In this document: positions 14,857-18,784 of the stretch, piece after piece | Position numbering within the stretch: position 1 is the first letter of the stretch | How the letters are laid out: each line of letters begins with the position of its first letter | Source of the DNA: Dysgonamonadaceae bacterium | GTDB lineage: Bacteria; Bacteroidota; Bacteroidia; Bacteroidales; Azobacteroidaceae | Assembly (NCBI GenBank): GCA_031256015.1 | Contig: JAIRRK010000152.1 | Span: 1 to 18,784 of the forward strand | DNA: 18,784 bases | Reading direction: 5' to 3' | Notes under the pieces: model-generated | The model's input: the letters and a program-made list of their open reading frames with translations, nothing else | What the model was told of the DNA's origin: nothing | Databases searched by the model: none | Translations under genes and position numbers: made by a program

Positions 14857-16374
14857 ATGAAAAAAATTCTATTGAGTGTACTTGTGTGCCTCTTTTTTTC
14901 CGATAGTCTTTGTTCCCGGATTATTCCGAAAAGAGAATTTAGGGGAATCTGGATTAGCACGATTTGGCAAGATCAATATAAAAATATGACTGTCCCGCAG
15001 ATGAAAAACTATTTCATTAATATGTTGGACAGTTTACAATCGTATAATTTCAATGCCCTTATTTTTCAGGCGCGACCTTGTTCCGATGCTTTTTATTATT
15101 CCGAAATCGAACCGTGGAGTCGTTATTTCACCGGAGAACAAGGAAAATCTCCGCAAGGAAATTTCGACCCGATGGAATTTCTTATTGAAGAATCTCATAA
15201 AAGACACATGGAATTTCACGCATGGCTGAATCCGTATCGGGTTACGACAAGTGAAAACGATAAACTTCATTATCGACATATTTATTTCCGGCATCCTGAA
15301 TGGTTTATTGAATACGGCAACCAAATTTATTTTGATCCCGGATTGCCGCAAAGCAGAGAATATATCTGTAAAGTAGTCGAAGATATTGTAAAGCGTTACG
15401 ACGTGGATGCAATCCACATGGACGATTATTTTTATCCTTATCCGATTGCCGGAGTTCCTTTTCCCGATGATCGAAGTTTTAATCGATACGGACAAGCTCA
15501 AGGATTCGGAAAAAACCAACGAGACGATTGGAGGAGAAATAATGTGAATACATTAATTCGGGAAATTAAACGAACCATTGTTTTGGAAAAACCTTATGTC
15601 CGTTTCGGAATCAGTCCTTTCGGGATTTATCGAAACAGGAAAAACACTCCGGACGGTTCCGGAAGCGATACTAACGGATTACAAAACTACGATAATCTGT
15701 ATGCGGATGTGAAACTTTGGGTAAAAGAAGGCTGGATTGATTATAATATCCCTCAGATTTACTGGGAAATCGGACATGCTTCTGCGGATTATGAAACATT
15801 GATTAAATGGTGGACGCTCAATAATTACGGCGCACACCTTTACATCGGACAGAGCATAGAGCGAACCGTGAAAGCGAAAGATTTGAGAAATCCGCAGAAA
15901 AATCAGCTGAGTCAAAAAATGGAATTGGCCCGAACTCTTCCAGCGAACTACGGAAATTGTTTTTGGCCGGTTTACGAATTAACCGGAAATACCGGAGGAA
16001 TTGCCGATAGTTTAAGAAATAATTATCACCAATATCCTGCCCTTATTCCGGCTTACCTCCACATGCACAATAAACGTCCGAAAGATGTCAAATCATTGAA
16101 AGCACAATGGAATTCCGATGAATATCGATTGACTTGGAAACAAAACGGAAGCCATACAAATCCCGAAAATGCACAATATTATATTGTGTACCGTTTCAAA
16201 GAGAAAGAAAGAGTAAACTTGGAAGACCCGTCAAAAATAGCAGGAATAACTCGAAACACTTTTTATCCGCTTCCTTATAAAACCGGGAAAACAAAATACA
16301 AATACGTAGTAACTTCCATTGATCGTTTTCATAACGAAACGAGAAAAGGAAAATCGAAAACGGTCAAACTCTGA
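14857..16374 (+). CDS. Secreted GHL10-family (DigH/YngK-like) glycoside hydrolase
   Basis: The 505-residue protein begins with a Sec signal peptide (about residues 1-20; no proper lipobox). The catalytic (beta/alpha)8-type GHL10 domain (about 25-340) follows: REFRGIWISTI (26-36), IFQARPCSDAFYYS (69-82), FHAWLNPYR (120-128), VDAIHMDDYFYPYP (183-196) with conserved acidic residues, FGISPFGIYRN (250-260) and IPQIYWEIG (298-306). A C-terminal fibronectin-III-like domain follows (about 405-505). In E. coli the family member DigH (YddW) cleaves peptidoglycan glycan strands that lack stem peptides. A similar periplasmic or outer-membrane role is likely here, but the substrate is inferred from family only. 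It is convergent with the next gene, with 15 bases between stops. Confidence 0.88.
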   Translation: MKKILLSVLVCLFFSDSLCSRIIPKREFRGIWISTIWQDQYKNMTVPQMKNYFINMLDSLQSYNFNALIFQARPCSDAFYYSEIEPWSRYFTGEQGKSPQGNFDPMEFLIEESHKRHMEFHAWLNPYRVTTSENDKLHYRHIYFRHPEWFIEYGNQIYFDPGLPQSREYICKVVEDIVKRYDVDAIHMDDYFYPYPIAGVPFPDDRSFNRYGQAQGFGKNQRDDWRRNNVNTLIREIKRTIVLEKPYVRFGISPFGIYRNRKNTPDGSGSDTNGLQNYDNLYADVKLWVKEGWIDYNIPQIYWEIGHASADYETLIKWWTLNNYGAHLYIGQSIERTVKAKDLRNPQKNQLSQKMELARTLPANYGNCFWPVYELTGNTGGIADSLRNNYHQYPALIPAYLHMHNKRPKDVKSLKAQWNSDEYRLTWKQNGSHTNPENAQYYIVYRFKEKERVNLEDPSKIAGITRNTFYPLPYKTGKTKYKYVVTSIDRFHNETRKGKSKTVKL

Positions 16375-16389
16375 TTCGGCACGAAATGT

Positions 16390-17496
16390 TCAACTTCTAC
16401 CACCTACAATTATTGCCAAAAATTTCGGCATGAATTTACGCAGAAGAGAATAAAGGACAATACAGATAAATGCACAAAGAAAGGGCGTAATTAAATATTT
16501 TATTGTCAGCACAATATAATTGTCAAATGGGATGATGATATTCAAACATCTTCTTGAAAATCCCAATATTAAAACCGTATGTGATAAGTATACAAAAAAA
16601 CTTGCCTTCGACAGCAACTCAATCTCTTTAACTTTGTTTCTTTCCAGTAAAAAGGAAGCCATATTTACCATTGTTATGACTCCCGATATAACATAGATAG
16701 GGTAGATATAGTTAAAAATTTTTGTCGGGTAGAAATATACCGAAAAAACGAGAGAAGTTACTGCAAGCAAAGACGAAAATATCTGTACTTTACGAAAGGA
16801 TAAAACTAAATTTTTTGCATTTATACTAAAATAACCGCCGAAAGCAAAAAAGAAAACAGCACATATAAGCTGGTTTAGATTGTAACCCTCAACGACAAAG
16901 CCAATATTGAAGTAATACAGAAATCCCAGACCGATAATTCCGAAAATTTTAGTATATTTTACAAGGTAATAAATTATGGGCGATAGAATGATGGAAAGAA
17001 TTAAATCTCTCAAGAACCATAAAGGAACTAACGCCGGACCATAAAAAATTTGATTTTCAAGGGGATTTCCCCAAGTCGAGTGGTTCCAAAAAATACTGAA
17101 AATCCCTTTATCCGATAAGTTTGTCCAAAAAGCGACAAGTTCTCCATTCTTCATAGCAATTATCCATGAAATGCTTATAAACAACGTATTCCATAAAAGA
17201 TAGGGGATAAACAACGTTTTTATTCTCTTTTTTAGTTTGTTGAAATATTGAACATGGGTGAATTCACTGGTTTTATAAAAGAACAGAAAACCTGAAAACA
17301 TAAAAAAGCCCGGAACGGCGATGTGGGTCAAAGTGTAGTGTCCCAAGGTAACAACAATACTATAGATACCCTCACCTGTGAGATTTGTATAATCAATATT
17401 TTGCATATCAATTCCTAAATGCGGATTGTGAATAAAAATAACCATCAGCATCAAAGGAAAACGAAGAAAATCAATCGTTTTGGATTGTAAATTCAT
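16390..17496 (-). CDS. Acyltransferase-3 family membrane protein
   Basis: This 368-residue polytopic membrane protein has the acyltransferase-3 signature IDFLRFPLMLMVIFIHN (8-24, with Arg12 and His23), followed by VPGFFMFSGFLFFYK (61-75) and KKRIKTLFIPYLLWN (89-103). About ten hydrophobic helices fill the rest. It probably acylates a surface glycan or lipid from the inner membrane; donor and acceptor cannot be told from sequence. It is only distantly similar by eye to the acyltransferase at 8724-9764. It has its own promoter-like site upstream and no close same-strand partner downstream in the window. Confidence 0.88.
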   Translation of the reverse strand: MNLQSKTIDFLRFPLMLMVIFIHNPHLGIDMQNIDYTNLTGEGIYSIVVTLGHYTLTHIAVPGFFMFSGFLFFYKTSEFTHVQYFNKLKKRIKTLFIPYLLWNTLFISISWIIAMKNGELVAFWTNLSDKGIFSIFWNHSTWGNPLENQIFYGPALVPLWFLRDLILSIILSPIIYYLVKYTKIFGIIGLGFLYYFNIGFVVEGYNLNQLICAVFFFAFGGYFSINAKNLVLSFRKVQIFSSLLAVTSLVFSVYFYPTKIFNYIYPIYVISGVITMVNMASFLLERNKVKEIELLSKASFFVYLSHTVLILGFSRRCLNIIIPFDNYIVLTIKYLITPFLCAFICIVLYSLLRKFMPKFLAIIVGGRS

Positions 17497-17546
17497 TATC
17501 TTTTATTTTATATTTTTATTTCAAAACAATAAACCTGTCCCGGCCA

Positions 17547-17554
17547 CAAAAGTA
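17547..17554 (-). promoter_or_regulatory. Putative -7 promoter element of the second acyltransferase gene
   Basis: TACTTTTG on the minus strand matches TAnnTTTG exactly and is 51 bases before the ATG at 17496. The nearest upstream TTG (17568-17566) is only 14 bases away, so the -33 half is not convincing. The 142-base gap to the methyltransferase gene holds nothing else I can name. Confidence 0.45.
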
Positions 17555-17638
17555 CAGTTTTTTTGCAACTATTTTGATTGTTCATCGCCTGTTAATGATT
17601 TTTTTTCGGCCTATAAATTATGGCAACAACCGAATGGG

Positions 17639-18784
17639 TTATCCCCCCGAAACATTTTCTCCGGGAATCTGCATCCGAATCCTCCATTCATTCGGATACA
17701 AATTGTTGATTCGGTTTCCTATATTTTTAATAAATCCCAAAGGATTGCCTTGATAACAAACAAGAACGTAACCCTTAGGCAGATTCGTCGGAATTTCAAA
17801 AGTCGATTCTTTCCTTAAATACCGTAGCGCATCCTCTTTACTCATCTCAAGGACAGGGAAAGCCGACGGATTTAATTCGACGGACATCGCCAACGAATGT
17901 AAAGGAATAATATCCTTCCCTTTCACTTTCGCCAATGAAATTCCGACATTCAAAATGTTCAATCGCTTTAATAGTTCATAATGAGTCCTGTATTTTGTCG
18001 GAACGGCTTTAATCGTATGGTCGTCATTTATCACGGAAAATTTTTCGGCGTTAAGCAAATACTTCTTCACTTCTTGAGGAATCGGAAGCTTTGACTCGTT
18101 TTTCAATCGATTCGTTTTTTTCGATACGGCAGATGCCGACGATTTTCCCTCTTCCGCTGTTTTACGAAGAGCCGCAATGAAAAATCCCTCTCCCTTTACC
18201 TGATGAGGCATCAAACGTCGCGGTTCTTCCAATAATTCGGCACCGAGACGCCGGGATATCCAGTCGAGATTTTCTTCATTTTCCCTTTTATTGTAAGTAC
18301 ACGTACTATAAATTAAGATACCTCCGGGTTTTAATGCCGGCCAAATATCGGCGATGATTCTCTTTTGTCGTTCCGCGCAAAGTTTCACATTTTCAGGCGA
18401 CCATTCTTGGTTCGATTTCGGGTCTTTGCGAAACATTCCCTCTCCCGAACAAGGTACATCGGCGACAATAACGTCAAAAAAACGTTGGCTGACTGCAATT
18501 TCCGAAGGGTCGTTATTTATAATAATCGTATCCGGCCGGCCCCATTTGATTAAATTCTCCATCAAAATATTGGCTCGGGAACGGATAACTTCATTGGATA
18601 CCAGTAAACTATCTTCCGGCAATATCGCCGACAGATGAGTCGATTTACCTCCGGGAGCGGCGCACAAATCCAAAACAATCGAAGGCGATGAAACGTATTT
18701 TTTTATCAATGGCTCCAAATACATCGAGGATGCGTCTTGAACATAATAAACCCCGGCATGAAACAAAGGGTCCAAGGTGAAAAC
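17639..18784 (-). CDS. RsmF-like 16S rRNA cytosine-C5 methyltransferase, N-terminus beyond the right edge
   Basis: This is a RsmB/NOP-family SAM-dependent methyltransferase making m5C in rRNA; E. coli RsmF acts on 16S C1407. Visible motifs are the SAM-binding DLCAAPGGKST, the DVPCSGEGMFRKDP loop with the releasing Cys, and YSTCTYNKRENEENLDW with the nucleophilic Cys, so both catalytic cysteines are present. The C-terminal part, with PTKYRTHYELLKRLNILNVG and ending GYVLVCYQGNPLGFIKNIGNRINNLYPNEWRI, is the extension seen in RsmF-type enzymes and likely binds RNA. The frame stays open to the last base (reading VFTLDPLFHAG), so the TTG at 18775 is not the start and roughly 80 residues are probably missing. 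Assignment to RsmF rather than another paralogue is likely, not certain. Confidence 0.93.
   Translation of the reverse strand, partial: VFTLDPLFHAGVYYVQDASSMYLEPLIKKYVSSPSIVLDLCAAPGGKSTHLSAILPEDSLLVSNEVIRSRANILMENLIKWGRPDTIIINNDPSEIAVSQRFFDVIVADVPCSGEGMFRKDPKSNQEWSPENVKLCAERQKRIIADIWPALKPGGILIYSTCTYNKRENEENLDWISRRLGAELLEEPRRLMPHQVKGEGFFIAALRKTAEEGKSSASAVSKKTNRLKNESKLPIPQEVKKYLLNAEKFSVINDDHTIKAVPTKYRTHYELLKRLNILNVGISLAKVKGKDIIPLHSLAMSVELNPSAFPVLEMSKEDALRYLRKESTFEIPTNLPKGYVLVCYQGNPLGFIKNIGNRINNLYPNEWRIRMQIPGENVSGG

Noticed and set aside
18775..18775. TTG at 18775 as the methyltransferase start
   Set aside because: The frame continues to the right edge with residues VFT, which fit the family sequence before LDPLFHAG; the gene is cut by the window.

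Overview
The window reads as chromosomal DNA from an AT-rich member of the Bacteroidota, most likely order Bacteroidales. Three things support this. The promoter-like sites fit the Bacteroidetes -7 element TAnnTTTG rather than a sigma-70 -10 box. The signal peptidase and RsgA have Bacteroidales-style sequences. There is also a PorZ-like protein with a type IX secretion (T9SS) C-terminal sorting domain. The genus cannot be fixed from sequence alone.

Layout, left to right. A partial secreted protein runs off the left edge on the minus strand (1-560). It is divergent from a plus-strand cluster: dapB (lysine/diaminopimelate synthesis), lepB (signal peptidase I) and a WbqC-family gene, with gaps of 20 and 5 bases. 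Next is a gene-free stretch (3660-3980) with a 21-bp tandem array and GC-rich hairpins. A second tight cluster follows: pyrH (UMP kinase), frr (ribosome recycling factor), rsgA (30S maturation GTPase) and a YitT-family membrane protein. Their gaps are 37 bases, 2 bases and a 4-base overlap. This cluster meets a minus-strand phosphoethanolamine-transferase-like gene at a shared TTAA that supplies both stop codons. A minus-strand acyltransferase-3 gene lies upstream of that one.

The right half starts with the overlapping pair rdgB (nucleotide-pool sanitation) and porZ (T9SS), then pckA (ATP-dependent PEP carboxykinase) with its own promoter and a strong intrinsic terminator. Directly behind the terminator is an array of eight 23-bp repeats. 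Then come a GHL10/DigH-like secreted glycoside hydrolase with a well-formed promoter, a convergent second acyltransferase-3 gene, and a minus-strand RsmF-like rRNA m5C methyltransferase cut by the right edge.

Most of the window is housekeeping: cell wall precursor, protein export, translation and nucleotide metabolism. The accessory theme is the cell envelope: one phosphoethanolamine transferase, two membrane acyltransferases, PorZ and a probable peptidoglycan-glycan hydrolase. I see no phage, insertion sequence, CRISPR, tRNA or rRNA. No clearly new multi-gene system is visible. The least explained structures are the two intergenic tandem arrays, which differ in sequence but lie beside an identical 12-base word.
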